A DNA stretch of 64,000 nucleotides from Paenibacillus artemisiicola (GTDB lineage Bacteria > Bacillota > Bacilli > Paenibacillales > Paenibacillaceae): assembly GCF_017652985.1 (NCBI RefSeq), contig NZ_JAGGDJ010000003.1, positions 186,001 through 250,000 on the forward strand, in the 5' to 3' direction. The position numbers and the translations under genes are program-made. Shown in pieces: positions 1-8,696 of this stretch. Each line of letters begins with the position of its first letter. Positions within the stretch are counted from its first letter, which is position 1. The notes below the pieces were generated by a model. The model was not told where the DNA came from. It saw nothing but the letters and a program-made list of their open reading frames with translations, and did no database searches.

Positions 1-2
1 GC

Positions 3-578
3 TTCGCCCTCTTGGGCATTCCGCCGGGCAGCCGGATCGCGCTGCTGGTCGGCGGGAGCCGCGGGGCCAAAGCGATAAACGACGTGATGGTGGACATGGT
101 ACCGCTCCTCGGGCGGCTGCCAGACGTCCATTTTGTGTTTGTGACCGGCGAAAGCTATTACGAGGGCACGAAGAGCCGCATCGAAGCCGCAGCGACGAAG
201 CCGACGGACAAGCTGCAGGTGCTGCCGTACCTGCACCGGATGCCGGAGGTGCTCGCCGCTTCGCGGCTCGTCGTCGGACGGTCCGGCGCGTCTTCCTTGG
301 CGGAACTGACGGCGCTCGGCGTGCCGTCCATCCTCATCCCGTCCCCGAACGTAACGAACAACCACCAGGAAGCGAACGCCCGCAGCCTGGCGGAGGCGGG
401 CGCGGCGGAGATGATTCTTGAACGCGACTTGAACGGCGCGGTCCTGTTCGAGCGGATCGGCCGCATTATGAACAACCCGTTCGTCCATGAGGAAATGGGC
501 GCGGCGGCGAAGGCGCTGGGCAAGCCGGATTCGGCGCCGGCCATCGTGCGCGAATTGCGGCGATTGACCGGGAAATAG
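3..578 (+). CDS. murG: MurG, C-terminal part (gene cut by window start)
   Basis: This is the C-terminal half of UDP-GlcNAc:undecaprenyl-PP-MurNAc-pentapeptide GlcNAc transferase, which converts lipid I to lipid II at the inner face of the membrane. The reading frame is open from the first complete codon at position 3, so the start lies upstream of the window. Visible family marks are the glycine-rich GGSRGA loop just inside the window and the donor-binding stretch GRSGASSLAELTALG followed by NNHQEANA, both typical of the C-terminal Rossmann domain. About 190 residues remain of a protein that is usually near 360. It heads the murG-murB-murA-divIB-ftsA-ftsZ order. Confidence 0.95.
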   Translation, partial: FALLGIPPGSRIALLVGGSRGAKAINDVMVDMVPLLGRLPDVHFVFVTGESYYEGTKSRIEAAATKPTDKLQVLPYLHRMPEVLAASRLVVGRSGASSLAELTALGVPSILIPSPNVTNNHQEANARSLAEAGAAEMILERDLNGAVLFERIGRIMNNPFVHEEMGAAAKALGKPDSAPAIVRELRRLTGK

Positions 579-779
579 CCCGGTGCCTGTCAAATGGGCG
601 ATTGTCACACTCCTATGCGGGAAGGCATAGTATACTGCATAATCGTGACCGTCATCCGGAGGGCATTCGCCCCGGCTCACCCCGCGCAAGCCGCGGCTAA
701 GAGCAGGGCAATTGCCGCCCGGAAGAAGGGGCGAACGCTTGGAGGTTTCAATCGCTTGCAGCAGAAGGAGGTTCGACAG

Positions 780-1685
780 ATGGAGCAGTTTTTGGCGGAG
801 TTGCAAACGATCGACGCGGGAAGCGTCAAGTATAACGAGCCGATGGCCGCGTATACCACGTGGAAAATCGGCGGGCCGGCGGACGTGCTGATCATTCCGC
901 ATACGCAGGACCAGTTGGCAGCGGCGGTCCGGTTGCTGCATCGGCACGGCCTGAAGTGGACCAATCTCGGACGCGGTTCCAACATGCTCGTCAGCGACAA
1001 AGGCATCCGGGGCGTCGTCATTCAACCGGGCGAAGCATTCGATTATGCGCGATTCGACGGGACGCTCGCGTACGCGGGCGCCGCATGTTCCTTCGTGAAG
1101 CTGTCGGTATTGGCCGGCAAGGAAGGATTGACGGGACTGGAATTCGCGGGGGGAATTCCGGGTTCGGTCGGCGGAGCCGTCTATATGAACGCAGGCGCTC
1201 TAGGGTCTGACGTGTCACGTATATTCAAATCAGCTGACATTGTGCTGGAAACAGGGGAATTGGTTCGCTTCGGGGCAGAGGACATGGCGTTTTCCTATCG
1301 GCATTCCTGCCTGCACGAACGGCCTGGCATCGTGACGGGCGCGGTATTTCAACTGGAGGAAGGGGACCGCAAGGCGATCGCGGAAGCGATGGCCGCGTAC
1401 AAACAGCGGCGCCTCCTGACCCAGCCGCTCCAACTGCCGAGCGCAGGGAGCGTCTTCCGGAATCCGCCGAACGATTATGCCGCCAGGCTCATCCAAGAGG
1501 CGGGGCTCAAAGGATTGCGGCAGGGCGGGGCGGAAGTCTCCACGCAGCACGCCAATTTCATTGTCAACACCGGGCAAGCGACAGCTGAAGATGTCCTCAC
1601 CCTGATGACGACCATACGCAGCACCATTCGAGAAAAATACGGCATTGAGCTGATAGCCGAGGTACTGGTCGTGGGTGAGCGGTAA
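780..1685 (+). CDS. murB: UDP-N-acetylenolpyruvoylglucosamine reductase
   Basis: FAD/NADPH-dependent reductase that makes UDP-MurNAc in the cytoplasm. The ATG at 780 follows AGAAGGAGG at good spacing and gives 301 residues, the usual size; the frame is open further upstream but without a ribosome-binding site. Motifs are GRGSNMLV near residue 63, the FAD-binding GIPGSVGGAVYMNAGA near 125-140, YRHS near 172, and GSVFRNP near 222-228, which carries the proton-donating serine. The short form without an inserted tyrosine loop suggests a type II MurB. murA follows after 15 bp, so the two are probably cotranscribed. About 200 bp separate it from murG, with no convincing promoter seen. Confidence 0.96.
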   Translation: MEQFLAELQTIDAGSVKYNEPMAAYTTWKIGGPADVLIIPHTQDQLAAAVRLLHRHGLKWTNLGRGSNMLVSDKGIRGVVIQPGEAFDYARFDGTLAYAGAACSFVKLSVLAGKEGLTGLEFAGGIPGSVGGAVYMNAGALGSDVSRIFKSADIVLETGELVRFGAEDMAFSYRHSCLHERPGIVTGAVFQLEEGDRKAIAEAMAAYKQRRLLTQPLQLPSAGSVFRNPPNDYAARLIQEAGLKGLRQGGAEVSTQHANFIVNTGQATAEDVLTLMTTIRSTIREKYGIELIAEVLVVGER

Positions 1686-1700
1686 TTCGGAGGTGATAAA

Positions 1701-2981
1701 TTGGACAAATTGGTGATTGAAGGCGGGAAACCTCTCTCAGGAACCATTGTTATCCAAGGCGCTAAAAATGCCGCTTTGCCGATTTTAGCTGCAAGCATGC
1801 TGGTAGAAGGAGAAGTGACGATCGATCAGGTGCCCAGGTTGCTGGACATCGACGTCATGCTGGGCATTTTGCGGGAGCTCGGCTGTCGGGCGGAGCACGA
1901 CGACCAAACCGTGCGGCTCGACACGACCGGCCTGCATTCGTCCCATATCCCCGAAGCGCTCATGCGCCAGATGCGTTCGTCCATCTTCCTGATGGGACCG
2001 CTTTTGGCCAGATTCGGCGAAGTAACGATTTATCAGCCGGGCGGGTGCGCGATCGGCGAACGGAAAATCGACTTGCATTTAAGCGGCCTGCAGGCGCTCG
2101 GCGCGGAGATCGAAGAGGACGGAAGCCGTATCGTCTGCTATGCCAAAAAGCTGAAAGGCGCGGAGATCCACTTGGATTTTCCGAGCGTCGGCGCAACGGA
2201 GAACATCATGATGGCCGCGGTCCTGGCGGAAGGGCTGACGACGATCAGCAATGCCGCGCGGGAACCGGAGATTCAAGATTTGCAGCACTTCCTGAACCGG
2301 ATGGGCGCGAAGATCATCGGCGCCGGCACGGATACGATTACCGTCGAAGGGGTAGAGAAGCTGACGCCTTGCGCCTACCAGGTCATCCCGGACCGGATCG
2401 TGACGGGTACGGTCATGGTCGCGGCCGCCGCGACGCGCGGAGAGGTGACGCTGCTCAATACCTGCCCTTCGCATCTGACCTCTCTCATCCATGTGCTCCG
2501 CCGCGCAGGTGTTCAAATAGCGGTTGACGGTGATATAATCAAAGTGGGCGCCGCTTTGCGGCCAAAAGCGATCGATCGCATCGTCACCTCGCCGTACCCG
2601 GCGTTCCCGACCGATTTGCAGTCGCAGGTCATGGTCCTGCTCGCGCTCGCCGACGGCGTCAGCGTCATGAAGGAAACGATCTTCGAAGGCAGGTTCAAGC
2701 ACGTGGATGAACTGGCCCGCATGGGAGCGGACATTCGCGTCGATCTGAGCTCCGCCTTCATTCGCGGCGTATCCAGGCTGTACGGCGCGACGGTGGAAGC
2801 GACGGACCTGCGGGCGGGAGCCGCGCTCGTCATCGCGGGGCTTGCCGCGCAAGGCAAAACCGTCGTCGAGCAGGTGCACCACATCGACCGCGGCTATGAC
2901 CGGATCGAGCAGATGCTCGGCCGGCTCGGCGCCAGAATTACCCGCTTTTCGCCCGTACCGAACAATACGGTCGTCCCTTAA
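1701..2981 (+). CDS. murA: UDP-N-acetylglucosamine 1-carboxyvinyltransferase
   Basis: Catalyses the first committed step of peptidoglycan synthesis, transfer of enolpyruvate from PEP to UDP-GlcNAc, and is the fosfomycin target. The TTG at 1701 follows GGAGGTGAT and gives 426 residues. The N-terminal IQGAKNAALP motif binds UDP-GlcNAc. The catalytic cysteine is Cys116 in the PGGCAIGE loop, so fosfomycin sensitivity at this residue would be expected. In B. subtilis murAA lies elsewhere; having murA directly behind murB is a local arrangement. Confidence 0.97.
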   Translation: MDKLVIEGGKPLSGTIVIQGAKNAALPILAASMLVEGEVTIDQVPRLLDIDVMLGILRELGCRAEHDDQTVRLDTTGLHSSHIPEALMRQMRSSIFLMGPLLARFGEVTIYQPGGCAIGERKIDLHLSGLQALGAEIEEDGSRIVCYAKKLKGAEIHLDFPSVGATENIMMAAVLAEGLTTISNAAREPEIQDLQHFLNRMGAKIIGAGTDTITVEGVEKLTPCAYQVIPDRIVTGTVMVAAAATRGEVTLLNTCPSHLTSLIHVLRRAGVQIAVDGDIIKVGAALRPKAIDRIVTSPYPAFPTDLQSQVMVLLALADGVSVMKETIFEGRFKHVDELARMGADIRVDLSSAFIRGVSRLYGATVEATDLRAGAALVIAGLAAQGKTVVEQVHHIDRGYDRIEQMLGRLGARITRFSPVPNNTVVP

Positions 2982-3074
2982 GGACGCTTGCGGATCAAGA
3001 TAGAAAACGCGTGAACGGCTCCAGCCTCCAAGCGGCGGGACGCCGTTTGCGTTTATACGAATAGGGGACAAGCC

Positions 3075-3839
3075 ATGCAAGAGAAGATGCCCGTTCTGCG
3101 GGAACCCGTCAAGCGGCGCAGAGGCGGCAAGAAGCTGCTGGCGGTGCTCGTGCTGCTCTTTATCGTGCTGCTGGGCGTGCTGTTCTTCAACTCCTCCATC
3201 AGCAAAGTGTCGACCGTGACCGTCGAAGGCCAGAAGGTGCTGCAGGCGTCGGAAATCCGCAAGGCGGCGGGCATCGTCGCGGGCGATTCGTTCTTCGGCA
3301 CGTCGGCCGGCAAGATCGAGGCGAGAGTCCGCGCGTTGAAGCCGGTGAAGAACGTCGCCGTCGCCAAATCGTTCCCCGGCGGCATCACGATACGGGTTCA
3401 AGAATACGAAACGGTCGCCTATTCCTTGTCGAATAAAGGCGAAATGGCGGCGGTTTTGGCGAACGGCACGACGGTTCCGTCCGGATCCGACTTGGTGGTG
3501 GACAAGCCGATCCTTTCGGGCTGGAAATCCGGCGACCCCGTGCTCGGAGCATTATGCAAGGCGTTGGCGGCGATTCCGGAGCAGTCGCTCTCCGATTTTT
3601 CCGAAATCATCCCCGCGCCGTCGACGTCCTACCCGGACCGGATCAAAATTTATACCCGGACGCGTTTCGAGGTGATCACGGCGGTCTCGCTGCTGCAGGA
3701 TAAGATCGCGACGATGAACGCCGTCATCGAAATCCAGCCGCCCGGAATCATCACGCTTCTGCTGGCGGACAAATACGCGCCGTTCATCCCCGAAGAGGCG
3801 GAAAATCCCGCCACTACGCAAAAAGAGACTACTCAATAG
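3075..3839 (+). CDS. divIB: Cell division protein DivIB/FtsQ
   Basis: Bitopic divisome protein of 254 residues linking cytoplasmic and extracellular division factors (DivIB-DivIC-FtsL). It has a short basic cytoplasmic tail (VKRRRGGKK), one membrane segment near residues 20-40 (LLAVLVLLFIVLLGVLFF), a POTRA domain starting at SKVSTVTVEG, and the beta domain with FPGGITIRVQE. The start at 3075 has only a weak purine stretch upstream (GGGGAC). Its place between murA and ftsA is the standard ftsQ slot. Confidence 0.93.
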   Translation: MQEKMPVLREPVKRRRGGKKLLAVLVLLFIVLLGVLFFNSSISKVSTVTVEGQKVLQASEIRKAAGIVAGDSFFGTSAGKIEARVRALKPVKNVAVAKSFPGGITIRVQEYETVAYSLSNKGEMAAVLANGTTVPSGSDLVVDKPILSGWKSGDPVLGALCKALAAIPEQSLSDFSEIIPAPSTSYPDRIKIYTRTRFEVITAVSLLQDKIATMNAVIEIQPPGIITLLLADKYAPFIPEEAENPATTQKETTQ

Positions 3840-3973
3840 CTCCAAAGAATGATAGAATTTTATTTATGTAGATTTATTTGCCCTTTTTGCTTTTTTTTCG
3901 AAAACGAAGTCCCCGGATCTGCGTAACGACGCGCCGTCGGCATAAAGAAAACGGTGAAAAAATTGTAGAAAAA

Positions 3974-4002
3974 AGAGGGAAAATGAGCACTGCGTTGAAT
4001 AA
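3974..4002 (+). promoter_or_regulatory. Sigma-H-like promoter in front of ftsA
   Basis: Against the sigma-H pattern RnAGGAwWW, 11-12 nt, RnnGAATww, the sequence reads AGAGGGAAA, 11 nt, GTTGAATAA: one mismatch in the -35 box and none in the -10 box. It lies about 70 bp upstream of the ftsA start in the only sizeable gap before ftsAZ. B. subtilis ftsAZ also has a sigma-H promoter that raises FtsZ early in sporulation. Confidence 0.5.
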
Positions 4003-4070
4003 GAAGAAATGCATGCACGGGCACGGCATTACATTGTTCCTTATTAACGTTGAAACGGAGGTGCCAGAGT

Positions 4071-5315
4071 TTGAGCAGCAATGACATCATCGTGAGTTTG
4101 GACATCGGTACATCCAAGGTTCGGGCTATTATTGGCGAGGTTACTAACGGCGTCATTAATATTATTGGAGTTGGATCTGCCGACTCAGAAGGTATTCGCA
4201 AAGGGGCTATCGTCGACATCGACCAGACCGTCGCATCGATCCGCAACGCCGTGGACCACGCTGAGCGAATGGTCGATATTCAAATATCCGATGTATATGT
4301 AGGGATTCAGGGCAACCATATCGGCTTGCAGACGAATCACGGCGTCGTCGCGATTTCCAACGAAGACCGCGAAATCGGCGAAGAAGACATCGAACGCGTC
4401 CTGCAAGCGGCTAAAGTCGTCGCCGTGCCTCCCGATCGCGAAATCATTAATCTGGTGCCGAAGCAGTATTTAGTGGACGGGCTTGAAGGCATATCGGACC
4501 CGCGGGGCATGATCGGCGTCCGTTTGGAAGTGGAAGCGACCGTCGTGACCGGAGCGAAGACGGCCATACATAACTTGGTCCGGTGCGTGGAGAAAGCCAA
4601 TTTGCGGATTGCCGGCATCATTCTGATGTCGCTGGCGTCCGGCCAAATGTCCTTGACCAAAGACGAGAAAATGATGGGCACCGTGCTTGCGGATATCGGC
4701 GCAGGCTCCAGCACGATCGCCATTTTCGAACAAGGGAGCATCGTCGCGACGTCCACGCTGCCGGTCGGCGGCGAATACGTGACCAGCGACATTTCGTACG
4801 GACTTCGGACCCAGACGGAGCAGGCGGAGAAGATCAAGCAGAAGTTCGGCTGCGCGCTGGTGGACGATGCCGCGGATGACCAGCGGTTCAAGGTCATGCG
4901 CATGGGCAGCAACGTGGAGAAGGAATTTTCCCAGGTCGACCTGGCCAACATCATCGAACCGCGGATGCAGGAGATTTTCCACTTGATCCGGCAGGAAGTC
5001 CGGCGCATGGGCTACGGCGAGAAGGTCAACGGCTACGTGCTGACCGGCGGCACCGTGACCATGGCGGGCACGCTGCCGCTGGCCCAGCACGAGCTGGAAG
5101 CGAGCGTCCGCATCGCCGTGCCCGATTACATCGGCGTCCGCGACCCGGCATTCACGAGCGGGGTCGGCATGATCCAATACGTGTCGAAGTATATGAGGGG
5201 CCGCCCCGCAGCCGCGCCGAAGAAAAGCGCGAGCAAGAAGGCAAGCGCAGCCAATACTCCCTCGAAGCCCGGCATTTTCGAGCGTTTGAAAAATATGTTT
5301 AGCGAATTTATTTGA
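4071..5315 (+). CDS. ftsA: Cell division protein FtsA
   Basis: Actin-like ATPase of 414 residues that anchors FtsZ to the membrane. The TTG at 4071 is preferred because GGAGGTG sits 6-7 nt before it; an in-frame upstream ATG at 4050 lacks such a site. Seen are the phosphate-1 loop [14 protein letters not shown] at the N-terminus, the SHS2 1C region, phosphate-2 ([13 protein letters not shown]) near 200-212, an Ala/Lys/Ser-rich linker, and the C-terminal amphipathic helix [12 protein letters not shown] that targets the membrane. ftsZ follows after 16 bp. Confidence 0.97.
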   Translation: MSSNDIIVSLDIGTSKVRAIIGEVTNGVINIIGVGSADSEGIRKGAIVDIDQTVASIRNAVDHAERMVDIQISDVYVGIQGNHIGLQTNHGVVAISNEDREIGEEDIERVLQAAKVVAVPPDREIINLVPKQYLVDGLEGISDPRGMIGVRLEVEATVVTGAKTAIHNLVRCVEKANLRIAGIILMSLASGQMSLTKDEKMMGTVLADIGAGSSTIAIFEQGSIVATSTLPVGGEYVTSDISYGLRTQTEQAEKIKQKFGCALVDDAADDQRFKVMRMGSNVEKEFSQVDLANIIEPRMQEIFHLIRQEVRRMGYGEKVNGYVLTGGTVTMAGTLPLAQHELEASVRIAVPDYIGVRDPAFTSGVGMIQYVSKYMRGRPAAAPKKSASKKASAANTPSKPGIFERLKNMFSEFI

Positions 5316-5331
5316 TCGGGGGAACAACAGC

Positions 5332-6471
5332 ATGTTGGAATTTGATTTCGAGATGGAACAAATGGCTCAAATCAAAGTCATCGGCGTGGGCGGCGGCGGC
5401 AGCAACGCGGTCAACCGGATGATTGAGAACGGCGTGAGGGGCGTTGAATTCATTACGGTGAACACCGACGCCCAAGCGCTGCATATGGCGAAAGCCGAAC
5501 AGAAGCTGCAGATCGGCGACAAGCTGACGCGCGGCCTCGGCGCGGGCGCGAATCCCGAAGTCGGGAAGAAAGCCGCGGAGGAATCCCGCGAGACCGTCAT
5601 GAACACGCTCAAAGGCGCGGACATGGTGTTCGTCACCGCGGGCATGGGCGGCGGCACCGGCACGGGAGCGGCTCCGGTCATCGCGGAGATCGCGCGCGAA
5701 TGCGGCGCGCTGACCGTCGGCGTCGTGACGCGGCCGTTCACGTTCGAAGGCCGCAAGCGCTCCGGACAAGCCGAGCTCGGCATCGAAGCGCTGAAGGAAA
5801 AGGTCGATACGCTGATCGTCATTCCGAACGACCGGCTGCTGGAAATCGTCGACAAGAAAACCCCGATGCTCGAAGCGTTCCGCGAAGCGGACAACGTCCT
5901 CAAGCAAGCGGTACAGGGCATTTCCGACCTGATCGCGGTGCCGGGCCTGATCAACCTCGACTTCGCGGACGTGAAGACGATCATGACGGAGCGCGGTTCG
6001 GCTCTGATGGGAATCGGCAACGCGACCGGCGAGAACCGCGCGGCGGAAGCGGCACGCAAGGCGATTCAAAGCCCGCTGCTGGAAACGTCGATCGACGGCG
6101 CGCGGGGCATCATCATGAACATCACCGGCGGCTCGAACCTGTCGCTGTACGAAGTCAACGAAGCGGCGGAGATCGTCATTTCGGCCTCCGACCCGGACGT
6201 GAACATGATCTTCGGCGCGAGCATCGACGAGGGCCTGAAGGAAGAGATCAAAGTGACGGTCATCGCGACCGGCTTCGAGCATCGCGCCAGCGCGCCGCTT
6301 CGCCGTCCGAACGCGGGCCAGCAGCCGAATCAGGCCGAGACCGCCGCGGCCGGCGAAGCGCAGCGCCAACCGGCATCGGGCAACGGTCCGAAGCCGTTCG
6401 GCACGCCGACGTCGAGCGACCAGCTCGATATCCCCGCGTTCCTGCGCAACCGCCGCAATAACGATCGTTAA
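5332..6471 (+). CDS. ftsZ: Cell division GTPase FtsZ
   Basis: Tubulin homologue of 379 residues that forms the Z ring. The start at 5332 follows GGGGGAAC. The nucleotide signature GGGTGTG is at residues 106-112, with [13 protein letters not shown] near 18-30 and the catalytic T7 loop [11 protein letters not shown] near 207-217. A disordered Gln/Ala/Pro-rich linker is followed by the conserved tail DIPAFLRNR, which binds FtsA and SepF; sepF is also in this window. A strong terminator follows. Confidence 0.98.
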   Translation: MLEFDFEMEQMAQIKVIGVGGGGSNAVNRMIENGVRGVEFITVNTDAQALHMAKAEQKLQIGDKLTRGLGAGANPEVGKKAAEESRETVMNTLKGADMVFVTAGMGGGTGTGAAPVIAEIARECGALTVGVVTRPFTFEGRKRSGQAELGIEALKEKVDTLIVIPNDRLLEIVDKKTPMLEAFREADNVLKQAVQGISDLIAVPGLINLDFADVKTIMTERGSALMGIGNATGENRAAEAARKAIQSPLLETSIDGARGIIMNITGGSNLSLYEVNEAAEIVISASDPDVNMIFGASIDEGLKEEIKVTVIATGFEHRASAPLRRPNAGQQPNQAETAAAGEAQRQPASGNGPKPFGTPTSSDQLDIPAFLRNRRNNDR

Positions 6472-6485
6472 TAGCAAGGACTTTA

Positions 6486-6518
6486 GCCGCTTTCCGTTCT
6501 ACGGAAAGCGGCTTTTTT
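6486..6518 (+). terminator. Rho-independent terminator after ftsZ
   Basis: Stem GCCGCTTTCCGT / ACGGAAAGCGGC with a 3-4 nt loop, followed by six T. It ends the mur-div-fts transcription unit. Confidence 0.93.
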
Positions 6519-6571
6519 GCTAGAACGGGGCGGCGTCGAGCCCGCTTGAGGACCGGTTCGGCGCGGTGGGG

Positions 6572-6638
6572 GTCGACAAAAAAAGATCGCTCCTGACGGC
6601 ATGATTAGACAGACATTGTAATAGGATTTAACTATACT
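6572..6638 (+). promoter_or_regulatory. spoIIG-type promoter with Spo0A-box-like sites
   Basis: A -10 box TATACT lies at 6633-6638. Upstream are TAGACA at 6606-6611 (21-bp spacer) and CAGACA at 6610-6615 (17-bp spacer). GTCGACAAA at 6572-6580 is an 8/9 match to the inverted 0A box TTCGACAAA, and TTAGACAGA at 6605-6613 is a 7/9 match overlapping the -35. The B. subtilis spoIIG promoter likewise has an over-long spacer with 0A boxes upstream of and over the -35. The transcript would start near 6645. Confidence 0.6.
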
Positions 6639-6655
6639 AGACACAAGCCGCTCTT

Positions 6656-6765
6656 CCTCGCTAAAACCTCGCGAGAACCTGCGGGAACGGGCGGGACGCC
6701 GCTTCGAAGCGGCCCTCGGGCTCCGCCTTCGCTTCGCGGCGCCGCGCGCGAGAAAGGTTTTGAGG
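6656..6765. repeat. Imperfect inverted repeat in the spoIIGA leader
   Basis: CCTC-gct-AAAACCT at 6656-6669 can pair with AGGTTTTGAGG at 6755-6765, closing a structure of about 110 nt. Inside lies the perfect 16-bp palindrome GCCGCTTCGAAGCGGC at 6698-6713 and further GC-rich inverted segments. It ends about 28 nt upstream of spoIIGA. It could be a leader structure or a small REP-like repeat; no coding sense is evident. Confidence 0.5.
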
Positions 6766-6793
6766 AACGGGCAATGGGATCTGCAGCAGGAAG

Positions 6794-7798
6794 GTGAACG
6801 CGCTGGATGCCGTTTATATCGACGTTTTGTTTCTGGTAAACCTGTTGATCGACGGATCCAATTTGCTGCTGACCGCCTGGGTGCGAAGCATCCGGGCCAA
6901 GTGGTGGCGGGTGCTGCTCGCCGCCGGCGTCGGTTCCGTGTATGCCGTCATGATCGTGTTTCCGTCGCTGTCGTTTCTGTTTACGATCGTCGTTAAGCTT
7001 CTGCTGTCCCTGGCGATGCTCTTTATCGCCTTCGGCTTTGGAAGCGTTCAGCATTTCGTCCGTCTGATCGGCGCGTTTTACGGCGTCAATTTCGCGGCTG
7101 CCGGCGCGGTGCTCGGCTTCCACTATTTGTTCATGAACAGCTCGAACCGGCTGTGGAAGACCGTCGTGTACGTGAATGGCAAACCCAGTTTCATGCTGAG
7201 CACGACGATGATCTTTGTCCTGTGCATCGTGGTGGTCGGCTATTATATTTACCGTTCCGTGTTGACGCAGCGTCGGGAACGCGCATTGGTCACAACCCAT
7301 CTCGCGGAGGTGAGGGTGAGAATCGACGACCTGGAGCATCGCTGTGTGGGCCTGATCGATACGGGCAATCAGCTTTACGAGCCGCTGACCCGCACGCCGG
7401 TCATGGTCATGGAAGCCTCGCTGTGGCAGGATGCGCTTCCGGCCTCCTGGCTACGCCATATCCGGGAAGCGAAGGTGGATCAGCTGATCGCGGGCATGAC
7501 GGAGCAAGAGCCCTTCGCGTGGCAGGATCGGCTGCGGCTCGTGCCCTACCGGGGCGTAAATCCCGGGGCGCAGTTCATGCTGGCGATCAAGCCGGATCTG
7601 GTCATCGTGGAGCGGGAAGGGGACGTGTTTCAGTCCAAAAAAGTTCTGATCGGCTTGGATGCCGGCAAGCTTGTGGCCGACGGGACGTACAGGGCGATCA
7701 TCCATCCGTCACTTCTTCAAAATCGAAGCGTCACGACCGATTCAATTCACAGTACTTCGGGAAGGGATGGAGCAGCATGCTCGTCAAATGGAAATTAA
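6794..7798 (+). CDS. spoIIGA: Sporulation sigma-E factor-processing peptidase SpoIIGA
   Basis: Membrane aspartic protease that cleaves the pro-sequence of sigma-E at the polar septum after a signal from the forespore. The N-terminal half has five hydrophobic segments between residues 7 and 153. The C-terminal half carries the retropepsin-like active site [13 protein letters not shown] with Asp189. The length of 334 residues is slightly above the B. subtilis protein (309). The start is uncertain: GTG at 6794 is nearly fused to its ribosome-binding site, whereas AGGAAGGTG is well spaced for an in-frame CTG at 6803, which would give MDAVYIDV like other family N-termini. The 3' end overlaps sigE by 22 nt. 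Confidence 0.93.
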   Translation: MNALDAVYIDVLFLVNLLIDGSNLLLTAWVRSIRAKWWRVLLAAGVGSVYAVMIVFPSLSFLFTIVVKLLLSLAMLFIAFGFGSVQHFVRLIGAFYGVNFAAAGAVLGFHYLFMNSSNRLWKTVVYVNGKPSFMLSTTMIFVLCIVVVGYYIYRSVLTQRRERALVTTHLAEVRVRIDDLEHRCVGLIDTGNQLYEPLTRTPVMVMEASLWQDALPASWLRHIREAKVDQLIAGMTEQEPFAWQDRLRLVPYRGVNPGAQFMLAIKPDLVIVEREGDVFQSKKVLIGLDAGKLVADGTYRAIIHPSLLQNRSVTTDSIHSTSGRDGAACSSNGN

Positions 7799-8499
7799 TC
7801 CTGCAGTTATATTATTATCGCGTTTTGTTTTTATTCGGCCTGAAGAGCGAGGAAATTTATTATATCGGCGGAAGCGAAGCGCTGCCGCCGCCGCTCACGC
7901 GCGAAGAAGAAGAATACTTGCTGGAGAAGCTGCCTTCCGGCGATTCCGCCATCCGGGCCATGCTCATCGAACGCAACCTGCGGCTCGTCGTCTACATCGC
8001 CCGGAAGTTCGAGAACACCGGCATCCATATCGAGGACCTGGTGTCCATCGGGGCCATCGGCCTCATCAAAGCGGTCAATACGTTCGACCCGGAGAAGAAA
8101 ATCAAGCTGGCGACCTACGCCTCGCGGTGCATCGAGAACGAAATTCTCATGTATCTGCGGCGCAACAGCAAGACGCGGACCGAAGTCTCGTTCGACGAGC
8201 CGCTGAACATCGATTGGGACGGCAACGAGCTGCTGCTCTCGGACGTCCTCGGCACCGAGAACGATACGATCTATCGCAACATCGAGGAGCAGGTGGACCG
8301 CAAGCTGCTGCATAAAGCGCTCGACAAGCTGACCGAACGGGAACGGATCATCATGGAGCTGCGGTTCGGCTTGGCGGACGGGGAAGAGAAGACGCAGAAG
8401 GACGTCGCCGATCTGCTCGGCATCTCCCAGTCGTATATCTCCCGGCTGGAGAAACGCATTATCAAGCGGCTCCGCAAGGAGTTCAACAAAATGGTCTAA
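7777..8499 (+). CDS. sigE: RNA polymerase sporulation sigma factor SigE (pro-form)
   Basis: Mother-cell sigma factor of 240 residues (B. subtilis 239). The ATG at 7777 follows GGGATGGAG. The hydrophobic, basic pro-region (residues 1 to about 28, ending near [12 protein letters not shown]) is the membrane-tethering part removed by SpoIIGA. Region 2 ([16 protein letters not shown], then [15 protein letters not shown]) and region 4 ([13 protein letters not shown], then [20 protein letters not shown]) are complete. Overlap with spoIIGA suggests coupled translation of protease and substrate. Confidence 0.98.
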   Translation: MLVKWKLILQLYYYRVLFLFGLKSEEIYYIGGSEALPPPLTREEEEYLLEKLPSGDSAIRAMLIERNLRLVVYIARKFENTGIHIEDLVSIGAIGLIKAVNTFDPEKKIKLATYASRCIENEILMYLRRNSKTRTEVSFDEPLNIDWDGNELLLSDVLGTENDTIYRNIEEQVDRKLLHKALDKLTERERIIMELRFGLADGEEKTQKDVADLLGISQSYISRLEKRIIKRLRKEFNKMV

Positions 8500-8512
8500 A
8501 CGGTGAACGGCG

Positions 8513-8553
8513 AACGCCCGCAGCCCCGGATTCCGGGAGCCGCGGGCGTTTTT
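8513..8553 (+). terminator. Terminator after sigE
   Basis: Stem AACGCCCGC / GCGGGCGTT, with an inner CCCGGATTCCGGG hairpin as loop, followed by a short T run. sigG is therefore not on the sigE transcript as read here. Confidence 0.85.
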
Positions 8554-8577
8554 GCGCGCGGCTAGCAGATTCAACCA

Positions 8578-8607
8578 GTGACAGGGACGTGTACAGTTGG
8601 TTATAAT
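8578..8607 (+). promoter_or_regulatory. Sigma-A promoter of the metNIQ-type operon
   Basis: GTGACA at 8578-8583, an 18-bp spacer and TATAAT at 8602-8607. The leader would run from about 8614 to the metN start, roughly 83 nt. That is too short for a full SAM-I aptamer, and none of its conserved elements was recognised. Confidence 0.65.
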
Positions 8608-8696
8608 GCAATTCGTGCATTTTTTTGCGAAGGCGCGCCGCCGGCCGATCCGGACCGCTTGCGCCGCCGAACGAAGCATGGCAGGGGGTTATTCAA

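Noticed and set aside
602-636. TTGTCA and TATACT between murG and murB as a promoter
   Set aside because: The spacer is 23 bp, too long for sigma-A without an activator, and no other support was seen.
8608-8696. SAM riboswitch in the metN leader
   Set aside because: The leader is too short and none of the conserved S-box elements was found.
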